From DATMNI01 sp035570275 (GTDB lineage: Bacteria > Acidobacteriota > Terriglobia > Bryobacterales > Bryobacteraceae): a stretch of 18,323 bases of DNA. The notes beneath the pieces were generated by a model, which saw nothing but the letters and a program-made list of their open reading frames with translations, made no database searches and was not told the origin of the DNA. Shown in pieces: positions 1 through 6,832 of this stretch; the stretch's first letter is position 1; each line of letters starts with the position of its first letter. The position numbers were made by a program, and so were the translations under genes. Where the stretch lies: NCBI GenBank assembly GCA_035570275.1, contig DATMNI010000228.1, forward strand, positions 1 through 18,323. The letters run 5' to 3'.

Positions 1-388
1 CGAAGGGGAACCGCCGTTCAGCTTTTAAGGGCTTGCGGGAAGTCAGTACCACCGAACATGCAACGCTTGCTGGCCAGCAAGAAAACCTGTCGCGGCTGGG
101 CGAGTGGCGCGCCCAACGCTATCTCACCTATAGAATACACATGGTGTCAATCGGTTTCGGGGTAAGAGATCTGTAAGTCGTTGGAATGGCTCTGTCGATT
201 TATTGAGTTTTCTTGTGATCGCTCCTGCCGGCCCCCTTTCGGGGCGGGCACCGGCCGGATTGGAACAGATTGGAACGCGGGGGCTCACGGTTTTCGACGG
301 GCACACCCCGCTTTGCTATACAATAACTATCCGGGCGGGAGATTTTTCCCGCTGGAGGGAGTTCAACCACTGGACTATGGGCGGGACT
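1..388. other. Gene-poor leader region, possible tail of an upstream gene
   Basis: No complete gene is supportable here. One plus-strand frame is open from base 3 to a TAA at 174-176 (57 residues, mixed composition, ending in GFGVRDL) and could be the 3' end of a gene that begins left of the window, but a second frame is also open to about 162, so this is weak. Between 228 and 258 a GC-rich inverted repeat is visible (GCCCC at 231-235 against GGGGC at 241-245, plus outer CCGGC/GCCGG arms); there is no T-run after it, so it is not a convincing intrinsic terminator. A short tandem GATTGGAAC lies at 258-275. Confidence 0.3.
293..324 (+). promoter_or_regulatory. Possible sigma-70-type promoter for the small membrane protein
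   Basis: TTCGAC at 293-298 and TATACA at 317-322 are separated by 18 bases, and the expected start point falls about 50 bases before the first plausible start codon. A purine-rich GGAGGGA follows at 354-360. Only moderate matches to consensus; inference. Confidence 0.25.
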
Positions 389-667
389 ATGTCGGATCGC
401 GGATTCTTATTCCTTTTCAGCATCTTTATGATTTTGGCCGGGGTCGCTTCGGCGGCATACCTGGTGGCCACCGGACAGGCGGGCACTGTGGATGGTCTGT
501 TCCTGGTGCTGACGGCGCTGCTGGGCGCGGCGGTGTTTGCGATTTACGCGATATATATGATCGGCCGCGCCATGGAGGCGGCCAAAGGACCGGCGGCCAC
601 GGCGGCGAAACCGGCCGCCGCGGCTAAGACCACGAAGCCTGCACCCGCGCCGGCCGCGCAGAGCTGA
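389..667 (+). CDS. Small two-helix membrane protein with Ala/Lys/Pro tail, function unknown
   Basis: Unrecognised protein of 92 residues. Residues about 5-25 and 35-60 are two hydrophobic helices separated by a short loop (TGQAGTVDG), so it should sit in the inner membrane. The last 30 residues are almost only Ala, Lys, Pro and Thr, a flexible and positively charged tail. The ATG at 389 is preceded by GGGCGGGA at 379-386; an in-frame ATG at 377 lies 16 bases after the stronger GGAGGGA (354-360) and would add four residues. Further in-frame extension to 203 is open but reads as low-quality sequence through the promoter-like region, so it is not used. It stands alone, convergent with the minus-strand isomerase gene downstream. 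No function is claimed. Confidence 0.6.
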   Translation: MSDRGFLFLFSIFMILAGVASAAYLVATGQAGTVDGLFLVLTALLGAAVFAIYAIYMIGRAMEAAKGPAATAAKPAAAAKTTKPAPAPAAQS

Positions 668-698
668 TCCGGCTGCGGCGGCAAACTACCGCTCCCTA

Positions 699-733
699 AC
701 GGTCACGGCTCTGAGTGACGGTCACGGCTCTGA
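699..733. repeat. 16-bp direct repeat, two copies, 19-bp period
   Basis: ACGGTCACGGCTCTGA occurs exactly at 699-714 and 718-733. The junction contains the 11-base palindrome GTGACGGTCAC (715-725). It lies between two convergent genes, downstream of both stop codons. The preceding CTCCCTA makes it resemble dispersed intergenic repeats of large acidobacterial and planctomycete genomes; that resemblance is from memory and unverified. Confidence 0.75.
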
Positions 734-760
734 ATGCAGCCGGGGCGGAGGGGACGCGAG

Positions 761-1516
761 CTACTGCTTGGCCGGCGTTGCCGCCTTCTTCGGTGCGGCG
801 CCGGCGCCCGTGGGGGACTTCTTGACGGGCGCTGCCGGCGTCGCGGGTGGCGGGCCTTCCCGTTTGATCGTCACGGTGACTAGTTTCACCGGAGTGTTCG
901 GCTTGTCCTGGGCATTCTTGGGAACGCGTGCGATCTGGCCAACCACTTCCTGCCCTTCCACCACCTGGCCGAAGATGGTGTACGCGCCGTTGTGCGCCTC
1001 CGGATCCAGCCCGGGGTACGGCACTTCCGTGATGAAGAACTGGCAGCCGCCGGTGTTGGCCGAGCCGATATTGGCCATGCCGAGACGTCCCGGTTGGTCG
1101 AACTTGAGGGTAGGCACGATCTCGTCTTTGATGGTGAAGCCGCAATCGCCCGAGCCGGTGCCCGTGGGGTCGCCAGTCTGGATCATGAATCTCGGGATGA
1201 CGCGGTGGAAAATGACGCCGTTGTAAAGCTTCTGGTTCACCATCACGCCCTTGGCGTTCTTCGATTGCTTGGTGCCTGTTGCCAGGGCCACGAAATTCTT
1301 CACGGTGATGGGCGTCTCCTTTTCGAAAAGCCGGGCCGTGATGGTGCCCAACGAGGTGTTGAAAATGACATACAGGCCCGGTTCCCGTGCGGGGGCCGCA
1401 GCGCCAGCACCAGGGGTGGCAGCGGTGGGAGCAGGCGCCTTGGCGGGCGCCTTAGCAGGCGGCACTTGGGCGAATGCGCAGGATGCGATTAGAAGAAGTA
1501 AAGGCAGCAGTTTCAT
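761..1516 (-). CDS. Exported cyclophilin-type peptidyl-prolyl cis-trans isomerase
   Basis: Catalyses cis-trans isomerisation of X-Pro bonds in proteins, here outside the cytoplasm. The 251-residue product starts with a signal peptide (MKLLPLLLLIASCAFAQ); either cleavage after AFA or a lipobox-like IASC with Cys13 is possible. A Pro/Ala linker (about 18-45) leads to the cyclophilin domain (about 46-220). Active-site features are visible: FHRVIPRF with the catalytic Arg105, MIQTGD with Gln113, QFFIT at 159-163, and YTIFGQVVEG. The C-terminal 30 residues are a low-complexity Pro/Ala/Lys tail. The start at 1516 has GGAG six bases upstream; an in-frame ATG at 1528 (adding MENR) also has a nearby AGGGA and cannot be excluded. 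The long open frame further upstream is not credible because the signal peptide would become internal. Monocistronic. Confidence 0.93.
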   Translation of the reverse strand: MKLLPLLLLIASCAFAQVPPAKAPAKAPAPTAATPGAGAAAPAREPGLYVIFNTSLGTITARLFEKETPITVKNFVALATGTKQSKNAKGVMVNQKLYNGVIFHRVIPRFMIQTGDPTGTGSGDCGFTIKDEIVPTLKFDQPGRLGMANIGSANTGGCQFFITEVPYPGLDPEAHNGAYTIFGQVVEGQEVVGQIARVPKNAQDKPNTPVKLVTVTIKREGPPPATPAAPVKKSPTGAGAAPKKAATPAKQ

Positions 1517-1528
1517 CCGATTCTCCAT

Positions 1529-1952
1529 TGAGTCCCTTATTTTAGCCTGAAAGCGAGGAGAAGAGGAGAGATGGATGCTCGCTCGCTGCCGCATCGTCGG
1601 CGGAGCGTGCCAAAGGTGATGGCGCATTTCCACGGAGCGCCCGGCAAGTGGACGGGAACTGCACCGGGCGGCAACTTCGTTTTGCGTTACTGTGGGCCGG
1701 CTGAGGGCCGGAAGAAAACAGCAGGGCGCGGCGGAAGCCCGTTTCGATGGTTCCGGGCTGGAGTTGTTGGGCAGGATAACGCCGGCCATACCAGCCGGCG
1801 CCGCCGGTGATTCCATCGGCATGGCGGCGCGCAGACGTGGGCCGGCGGCGGAACAGTTCCAGGTGGACGGCGAGTGAAGACCACACAGGCAAGAATGCCT
1901 GTGCTACGGCAAGAATGCCTGTGCTACCACCAATTTGGTAACCTGTCTTGCT
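1529..1952. other. Intergenic region between divergent isomerase and amidase genes
   Basis: Divergent promoters for both neighbours must lie here, but no clean promoter is seen. Several overlapping frames are open on both strands without domain signals. The plus strand from about 1571 reads as coding-like in one frame to about 1735 and in another (1692-1877) afterwards, which could be a decayed gene fragment, but no family is recognised. A tandem hairpin repeat is at 1884-1927. Confidence 0.5.
1884..1927. repeat. Tandem 20-bp repeat with ACAGGC/GCCTGT stem
   Basis: The 20-bp unit that begins GGCAAGAATGCC and ends TGTGCTAC is present twice, head to tail and exactly, at 1888-1907 and 1908-1927. 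The first copy is preceded by CACA, giving a 7-bp stem CACAGGC (1884-1890) with GCCTGTG (1897-1903) around the loop AAGAAT. Located just upstream of the amidase start. It looks like a dispersed extragenic palindromic element. Confidence 0.85.
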
Positions 1953-3449
1953 ATGCAGGGCATTTCCCGTCGCGAATTTGCGTTGTCGGCCGCGTCCGTT
2001 CTGGTCGCGCGCGGCCAAAACCAGGAAGACTTGAGCCGCCTGAGTCTGGCGGAAGCATCCCGCAGGGTGCGGTCTCTGGCCGTGACGCCGACGCAGTTGA
2101 CCGAAGCATGCCTGGCTCGAACGGAAGTCTATAATCCGAAGTTGAACGCGTTCATTACGGTGTTACGGGAACGCGCGCTGGCGCAGGCGCGGGAACTCGA
2201 CGCCGAACAGAAGGCCGGCAGGTTCCGCGGGCCGCTGCACGGAATTCCCATCGCGTTGAAAGACAACATCGATACCGCGGGCATCCGCACCACCGCGGCC
2301 AGCGCGGTTTTCGACGACCGCGTGCCGGCGGAAGACGCCGAGGTGGCGCGCCGCCTAAAGGCCGCGGGCGCGGTGCTGATCGGGAAGGCGAATCTGCACG
2401 AGTTCGCGATGGGCGGAACCTCGGCCACCAGCTACTACGGACCGGTAAGGAACCCCTGGGCGCTGGATCGAAACTCGGGCGGATCCTCAGGCGGATCGGC
2501 CGCGGCGGTGTCGGCGGAACTATGTTTTGCGGCGTTGGGCACGGACACGGGTGGGTCAATCCGGACGCCGGCGTCGTTCTGCGGGGTGGTTGGGCTGAAG
2601 CCGACCTACGGGCTGGTTTCGATCCGCGGGATCGTTCCGCTGACAGTCTCTTTGGACCATTGCGGCCCGATTACGCGGACCGTGGAAGACGCGGCCGTCA
2701 TGCTCAATCAGCTTGCCGGGTACGACCGGATGGACATCGCCAGCGTAGAACACTCGCGCGAGGATTATGCCGCCGCGCTGAAGCAGCCCGTGTCGGGTTT
2801 CCGCCTCGGCATTCCGCGGGCGCCGTTTTTCGACCTGCTGGATGCGGACGTGGGCAAGGCGGTGGAACAGGCGATGGCGGTGCTGGCGAAGCTCACCCGC
2901 AGCGTCAAGGACGTGACGCTGCCCTCCATCCGAAACATCAATCTGGCTGCCGAGAGCTATGCCTACCACGAGGAGTACTACACGCATGGCTCCGGACGTT
3001 ACATGTTGCCGACGCGGCGCGCGCTGCAGAACGGCGGCAACCTCAAAGCCGCCGAATATGTTCGTTCCCGGTGGAACCTGGACCTGATGCGGCGCACCAT
3101 CGACGATGCGTTCGCGGATTTCGATCTGGTGGCGCTGCCGACGCGGCGGCGGACGCCCCGCACCATCGACGCTTCCATCAAACGGGAAGAGAGTGAGAAG
3201 CCGCGCAATCCGGAATTGGAGAACACCGGGCAGTTCAATGTTTACGGCATTCCCGCCATCTCCGTGCCCTGCGGGTTCACGTCGAACGGGCTGCCGGTGG
3301 GGCTTATGATCGCCGGGCCGCGATTTTCGGAAGGAAAGATCCTGGCGCTTGCGCACGCCTATGAGCAGGCAACGGAATGGCGCGCGCGAAAGCCGGCGCT
3401 GAGTCCGGACATGAAAGTGCCGGCGCTGGCGGCCACGGACGATAACTAA
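1953..3449 (+). CDS. Amidase signature family enzyme, probably Tat-exported (GatA-like)
   Basis: Hydrolyses an amide bond; substrate unknown. The 498-residue protein is full length for the amidase-signature fold. The Ser-cisSer-Lys catalytic triad is visible: Lys103 in IALKDNIDTAG, Ser178 in the GGSSGGSAAAV loop, and the nucleophile Ser202 in GTDTGGSIRTP, with the typical 24-residue gap between the two serines. It resembles GatA of the Glu-tRNA amidotransferase, but it stands alone without gatB/gatC and carries a twin-arginine leader at residues 5-20 (SRREFALSAASVLVA), so a periplasmic amidase is more likely than tRNA amidation. ATG 1953 is preferred because it places the RR motif near the N-terminus; a TTG at 1935 would add six residues. 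No clear Shine-Dalgarno sequence precedes either. Confidence 0.92.
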   Translation: MQGISRREFALSAASVLVARGQNQEDLSRLSLAEASRRVRSLAVTPTQLTEACLARTEVYNPKLNAFITVLRERALAQARELDAEQKAGRFRGPLHGIPIALKDNIDTAGIRTTAASAVFDDRVPAEDAEVARRLKAAGAVLIGKANLHEFAMGGTSATSYYGPVRNPWALDRNSGGSSGGSAAAVSAELCFAALGTDTGGSIRTPASFCGVVGLKPTYGLVSIRGIVPLTVSLDHCGPITRTVEDAAVMLNQLAGYDRMDIASVEHSREDYAAALKQPVSGFRLGIPRAPFFDLLDADVGKAVEQAMAVLAKLTRSVKDVTLPSIRNINLAAESYAYHEEYYTHGSGRYMLPTRRALQNGGNLKAAEYVRSRWNLDLMRRTIDDAFADFDLVALPTRRRTPRTIDASIKREESEKPRNPELENTGQFNVYGIPAISVPCGFTSNGLPVGLMIAGPRFSEGKILALAHAYEQATEWRARKPALSPDMKVPALAATDDN

Positions 3450-3472
3450 CTGGCCGACGCGGGGGCGCGGCG

Positions 3473-3667
3473 GGCGGATTGCCAATACGGCGCACTCTCG
3501 AAAGTCGCTTGCGGAAGTTCGGCTGCGCGCCAACTCCCGGCGGGCGGATTGCCAATCCGCCGCAGGTTATCAAGCGCTTGCCAAGCTGCCCACATAGCGC
3601 CACGGGGCAACGCTCGCTGCCGCATCGCGCAGGCGGATTAACAATCCGCCGCAGGTTATCAACCTGC
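3473..3667. repeat. Cluster of GGCGGATT/AATCCGCC hairpin repeats
   Basis: Between the amidase and exosortase genes three related hairpins occur: a partly decayed one starting at 3473, a perfect 8-bp stem with GCC loop at 3543-3561, and a perfect 8-bp stem with AAC loop at 3632-3650. The last is followed directly by a second perfect hairpin, GCAGGTT-ATC-AACCTGC (3651-3667). The 10-bp palindrome CAAGCGCTTG is at 3571-3580. The segment 3497-3555 recurs at 5281-5339. No T-runs follow the stems, so they are better read as dispersed palindromic repeats than as intrinsic terminators, although they may stop or stabilise transcripts. Confidence 0.85.
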
Positions 3668-3705
3668 CCCACATACCTGCTGATATGATAGCTAGTAGTG
3701 TCCTA

Positions 3706-4584
3706 ATGATTGCCGCTGTAGAAACCCCTCGCAAGGCCCAGTTGCCGTGGCTGCCGATTGTCTGGTTCGGTGTGCTGCTGATTGGCTGCTTTGCGCCGGT
3801 GCTTGGCCGCCTGATACACCAGTGGGATCACGACCCGGACATGGGGCATGGCTTCTTCGTGCCGCTGGTTGCGGGCTTCATTATCTGGCAGCGGCGCGAA
3901 GAATTGGCCGCCGTGAAACCCGAGCCGAACATGTGGGGCCTGGCCCTGGTGATGTTTGGCGGCCTGCAGCTTATGCTGGGAACTCTGGGCGCGGAACTGT
4001 TCACCGCGCGGCTGGCGTTCGTGTTGAGCCTGATCGGCGTGGTGTGGTTTCTGGGCGGCACGGTGATGCTGAAGAAGCTGGCGTTTCCGCTTTTTCTGTT
4101 GTTCTTCATGATTCCGATTCCGGCAATTATCTACAGCAGTCTGACGTTGAAGCTTCAGATCTTCGCCAGCAGAATGGCGGACGAAGCGCTGACGCTGCTG
4201 GACGTCCCGGTGTTTCGCGAGGGCAACATCCTGGATCTGCCGAATCAGCGGCTGTCGGTGGTGGAGGCCTGCAGCGGCATCCGGTCGTTGCTCTCGCTGA
4301 CGTTTCTCTCTCTGGTATACGGGTACTTCTTCGAGAAGAAGACCTGGCTGCGCGTCCTGCTGTTCTTTTCCACCATTCCGATCGCGATCATTGCCAACGC
4401 CAGCCGGGTGACTATCACGGGGATCATGACCCAGGTGGACCCGAAACTGGCCGAGGGCTTCTTCCACGAGGCGGAGGGGTGGGTGATTTTCATGGTTGCA
4501 CTGGGGATCTTGCTGCTCTTTCACCAGTTAGTGATCCGGACCCGGAATTTTGTGGAGGCGCGGAAGAACCGAGGAATTTCGTAA
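3706..4584 (+). CDS. xrt: Exosortase (transpeptidase-like membrane protease)
   Basis: A polytopic inner-membrane cysteine protease/transpeptidase that recognises C-terminal PEP-CTERM-type sorting signals and is linked to exopolysaccharide export. The 292-residue product is almost entirely transmembrane helices and carries the diagnostic residues: Cys189 in EACSGIRSL, Arg234 in NASRVTITGI and His254 in FHEAEGWVIF. The EpsI-like domain that is fused in some exosortases is instead encoded by the next gene, five bases after the stop. An in-frame ATG at 3685 would add seven residues; 3706 is favoured weakly because TATGAT at 3684-3689 looks like a -10 element overlapping the upstream ATG. Neither start has a clear Shine-Dalgarno sequence. 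No PEP-CTERM substrate is seen in the window, so the substrates are encoded elsewhere. Confidence 0.93.
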   Translation: MIAAVETPRKAQLPWLPIVWFGVLLIGCFAPVLGRLIHQWDHDPDMGHGFFVPLVAGFIIWQRREELAAVKPEPNMWGLALVMFGGLQLMLGTLGAELFTARLAFVLSLIGVVWFLGGTVMLKKLAFPLFLLFFMIPIPAIIYSSLTLKLQIFASRMADEALTLLDVPVFREGNILDLPNQRLSVVEACSGIRSLLSLTFLSLVYGYFFEKKTWLRVLLFFSTIPIAIIANASRVTITGIMTQVDPKLAEGFFHEAEGWVIFMVALGILLLFHQLVIRTRNFVEARKNRGIS

Positions 4585-4589
4585 ACAAG

Positions 4590-5264
4590 ATGACACTGCT
4601 GAACAAGATGAATCTCCTGAACAACAAGTACGCCCGTATTTTGACCATCCTGCTGTTACTGGAGGGCACGGTTTTCTACGCCATCGCTTTCCGCGCCGAA
4701 AGGGTGCCGCAGATCGGGCCCCTGTCCGCATTTCCCGGGCAGGTTGGGGGTTGGCGGATGGCACAAGACGTGAAAATCGAGCCGGAGATTCAGGAGATCC
4801 TGCAGGCGGACGACATCCTGAACCGGAGTTACGTAAGCCCGGCCGGAAACACCGGCGTCTATCTATTCATCGCGTATTTCAAGACTCAGCGGTCCGGTCA
4901 GGCCCCCCACTCTCCAAAGAACTGCCTGCCGGGATCGGGATGGGAGCCTATTGAGTCCGGGCCGATAACGATTGATGTGCCGGGCCGCGGCGAACCCATC
5001 CAGTCAAACCGATACGTGGTGGCGCACGGCGAGGAAAAGAGCGTTGTTCTTTACTGGTATCAGAGTCACAACCGGATCATCGCGAGCGAATTCGGCGCCA
5101 AGTTCTGGCTGGTGGCGGATTCCATCAAGTACCACCGCAGCGACAGTTCCCTGGTGAAAGTGGTGGTGCCGGTGCGCAACGGCGATGTTGATGCAGCCAG
5201 CAAGATTGCGGTGGATTTCGTGCAGGCGATATTTCCGGATCTGACGCGGCAGTTGCCGGGTTAG
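4590..5264 (+). CDS. epsI: EpsI family protein, exosortase partner
   Basis: EpsI-type proteins accompany exosortases in polysaccharide/PEP-CTERM loci; their biochemical role is not settled. This 224-residue protein has one N-terminal membrane helix (about 15-33) and then a periplasmic domain. The family signature is clear: FPGQVGGW at about 48-55 and PHSPKNCLPGSGWE at about 106-119, with conserved Cys112. The start at 4590 lies five bases after the exosortase stop, so the two are cotranscribed and probably coupled; GAGGA at 4571-4575 is rather far (14 bases). A second in-frame ATG at 4608 would remove six residues. The separate-gene arrangement contrasts with exosortase-EpsI fusions. Confidence 0.88.
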   Translation: MTLLNKMNLLNNKYARILTILLLLEGTVFYAIAFRAERVPQIGPLSAFPGQVGGWRMAQDVKIEPEIQEILQADDILNRSYVSPAGNTGVYLFIAYFKTQRSGQAPHSPKNCLPGSGWEPIESGPITIDVPGRGEPIQSNRYVVAHGEEKSVVLYWYQSHNRIIASEFGAKFWLVADSIKYHRSDSSLVKVVVPVRNGDVDAASKIAVDFVQAIFPDLTRQLPG

Positions 5265-5280
5265 GGCGCTCCGCTGCACC

Positions 5281-5364
5281 CTCGAGAGCCGCTTGTGGAG
5301 GTTCGGCTGCGCGCCAACTCCCGGCGGGCGGATTGCCAAGCTGCCCCACATAGCGCCACGGGCG
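5281..5364. repeat. Second copy of the 3497-3606 repeat with a 29-base deletion
   Basis: Bases 5281-5339 match 3497-3555 at 55 of 59 positions, and all four differences are transitions. The match resumes with GCTGCCCCACATAGCG, which corresponds to 3585 onward, so 29 bases are missing here. The missing piece is bounded in the first copy by two TTGCCAA direct repeats. Downstream, GTGCGCCCGGCGCAC (5381-5395) is a perfect palindrome with 7-bp arms. The rest of the space to 5480 shows no gene. Confidence 0.85.
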
Positions 5365-5480
5365 ACTTCATCCTGCCCCTGTGCGCCCGGCGCACATCGC
5401 GAAATCCCCAAAATGGTTGGGCGGCTTTCTGACGGTCGGGCGACAAGCCGTGGCTCTATCCAGCTCTAGCGGAGCCGCGC

Positions 5481-6815
5481 GTGGAAAGTATTATCCTTAA
5501 AAGTATGCTCAGCGAGACCTTGCGGGAATACGGCGTGGTGGGGGCGGGCGGGGCCGGTTTCCCTACCTATGTGAAGGCGCAGGCTCAGGTGGAATTTGTG
5601 ATCGCCAACGGCGCTGAGTGCGAGCCGCTGATCCACAAAGACGCGGAGTTGATGAAACATTTCCCGGATGGGATTCTGGCCGGGATGACCTCCATGATGA
5701 GTGCGGTGGGCGCCAGGACCGGGAAGTTCGGGATCAAGACCAAGAATGCCGAATCGCTGGAGGCGCTGCGGCACAGCCTGAAGACGGACAAGATCGAGTT
5801 TGTGATGCTGGGCGATTTCTACCCTTCGGGCGACGAGTACGAGTTGGTCTACACGGCCACCGGGCGTCTGATTCCGGCGGCGGGGATTCCGCTGCAAGTG
5901 GGCTGCGTGGTGAACAACGTAGAAACGCTGTACAACGTGCATCTGGCGGAACAGGGAACGCCGGTAACCCAGAAGTTTCTGTCGGTGTGCGGCGCCGTGA
6001 AGCAGCCCAAATCATTTTGGGCGCCGGTGGGCACGCCGTTTCGCGATCTGATTTCCTTGGCCGGGGGCGCCACGGCCGCGGATTTCGGCATCTTCGTCAG
6101 CGGCATCATGATGGGCACGCTGACGTTCGACCTGGACGAAGTGGTGACGAAGACCACCGGCGGCTTGATCGTACTGCCGCGGGACCATTACCTGATGTCG
6201 CGGAAGACGCGGTCGCAGCAGGAGATGAACCATATCGGCAAATCGGCCTGCGACCAGTGCAGCTACTGCACGGAGTTCTGCCCGCGGTACCTGCTGGGGT
6301 ACGACGTGCAGCCGCATAAGGTGATGCGCAGCCTGGGTTTCACGACGACGGGTGCGGACATCTGGAATCAGTGGTCGGAGTTGTGCTGCTCCTGCGGGTT
6401 ATGCACGCTGTATGCGTGTCCCGAAGATCTGTATCCCAAAGAAGCGTGCGACCAGGGGAAGAAGGACCAGCGGGCGGCGGGAATCAAATTCGTACAATCG
6501 CGCCCGGTGGAGGTTCACCCGATGAAGGAGTACCGCAGGGTGCCGCTGCTGCAATTGCGGCGCCGGTTGCAGGTGGAAGAGTACGAGGGCGAGACGCCGT
6601 TCGAGAAGGTGGAGTGCCATCCCGCGGTGGCCCGCATCAAGATGCGGCAGCACGCCGGGCAACCCGCTGTGCCGGTGGTGCAGGAAGGCAGGAAGGTGAA
6701 GAAGGGGCAGGTGGTAGGCCGTGTGGACCCAAGCAAACTGGGGGTGAACATTCATGCCAGCATTGATGGCAAGGTGCGCACGGTGACGCCGGATTACGTC
6801 GAGGTTGTGGCATAG
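5481..6815 (+). CDS. pduS: PduS-like RnfC-type Fe-S flavoprotein (cobalamin reductase family)
   Basis: PduS is an FMN- and Fe-S-containing NADH-dependent electron-transfer protein that serves B12-dependent metabolism inside bacterial microcompartments and is related to RnfC and the Nqo1/NuoF fold. The 444-residue length matches the family (about 450). Visible in order: the glycine-rich nucleotide/FMN region VGAGGAGFPTYVK (about 20-32), NGAECEPL (43-50), an SLBB-like stretch around 165-215, a first 4Fe-4S motif with Cys257, 260, 263 and 267, a second with Cys302, 305, 308 and 313, and a C-terminal barrel-sandwich hybrid with GRKVKKGQVVG (about 403-413). The start is GTG at 5481 with GGAG six bases upstream; ATG 5505 would cut into the conserved N-terminus. 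It is followed after 17 bases by a PduT-like shell gene, which supports the PduS assignment over generic RnfC. Confidence 0.9.
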   Translation: MESIILKSMLSETLREYGVVGAGGAGFPTYVKAQAQVEFVIANGAECEPLIHKDAELMKHFPDGILAGMTSMMSAVGARTGKFGIKTKNAESLEALRHSLKTDKIEFVMLGDFYPSGDEYELVYTATGRLIPAAGIPLQVGCVVNNVETLYNVHLAEQGTPVTQKFLSVCGAVKQPKSFWAPVGTPFRDLISLAGGATAADFGIFVSGIMMGTLTFDLDEVVTKTTGGLIVLPRDHYLMSRKTRSQQEMNHIGKSACDQCSYCTEFCPRYLLGYDVQPHKVMRSLGFTTTGADIWNQWSELCCSCGLCTLYACPEDLYPKEACDQGKKDQRAAGIKFVQSRPVEVHPMKEYRRVPLLQLRRRLQVEEYEGETPFEKVECHPAVARIKMRQHAGQPAVPVVQEGRKVKKGQVVGRVDPSKLGVNIHASIDGKVRTVTPDYVEVVA

Positions 6816-6828
6816 AGGTTGTGGCATA
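6801..6828. repeat. 14-bp tandem duplication across the pduS stop codon
   Basis: GAGGTTGTGGCATA is repeated exactly at 6801-6814 and 6815-6828. The first copy encodes the last residues of the PduS-like protein (EVVA); the second copies them into the gap before the shell gene and supplies a GAGG 14 bases upstream of its ATG. Looks like a recent slippage duplication. Confidence 0.9.
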
Positions 6829-6832
6829 AACA

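Noticed and set aside
1517..1822. Upstream extension of the isomerase reading frame
   Set aside because: It would bury the signal peptide about 100 residues inside the protein; the composition is unlike a real domain and no ribosome site was seen.
1571..1877. Plus-strand open frames between the isomerase and amidase genes
   Set aside because: No domain, no clear start signal, and the best reading shifts frame midway; kept only as a possible decayed fragment.
2556..3533. Long minus-strand open frame opposite the amidase gene
   Set aside because: Antisense of a clearly conserved enzyme; Arg-rich with no domain.
3703..4524. Long minus-strand open frame opposite the exosortase gene
   Set aside because: Gln/His/Arg-rich translation typical of antisense of a hydrophobic high-GC gene.
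3747..4589. Long open frame on the plus strand overlapping the exosortase gene, fused in frame to EpsI
   Set aside because: The overlapping part is the exosortase read in the wrong frame (no hydrophobic pattern or motifs); EpsI starts at 4590.
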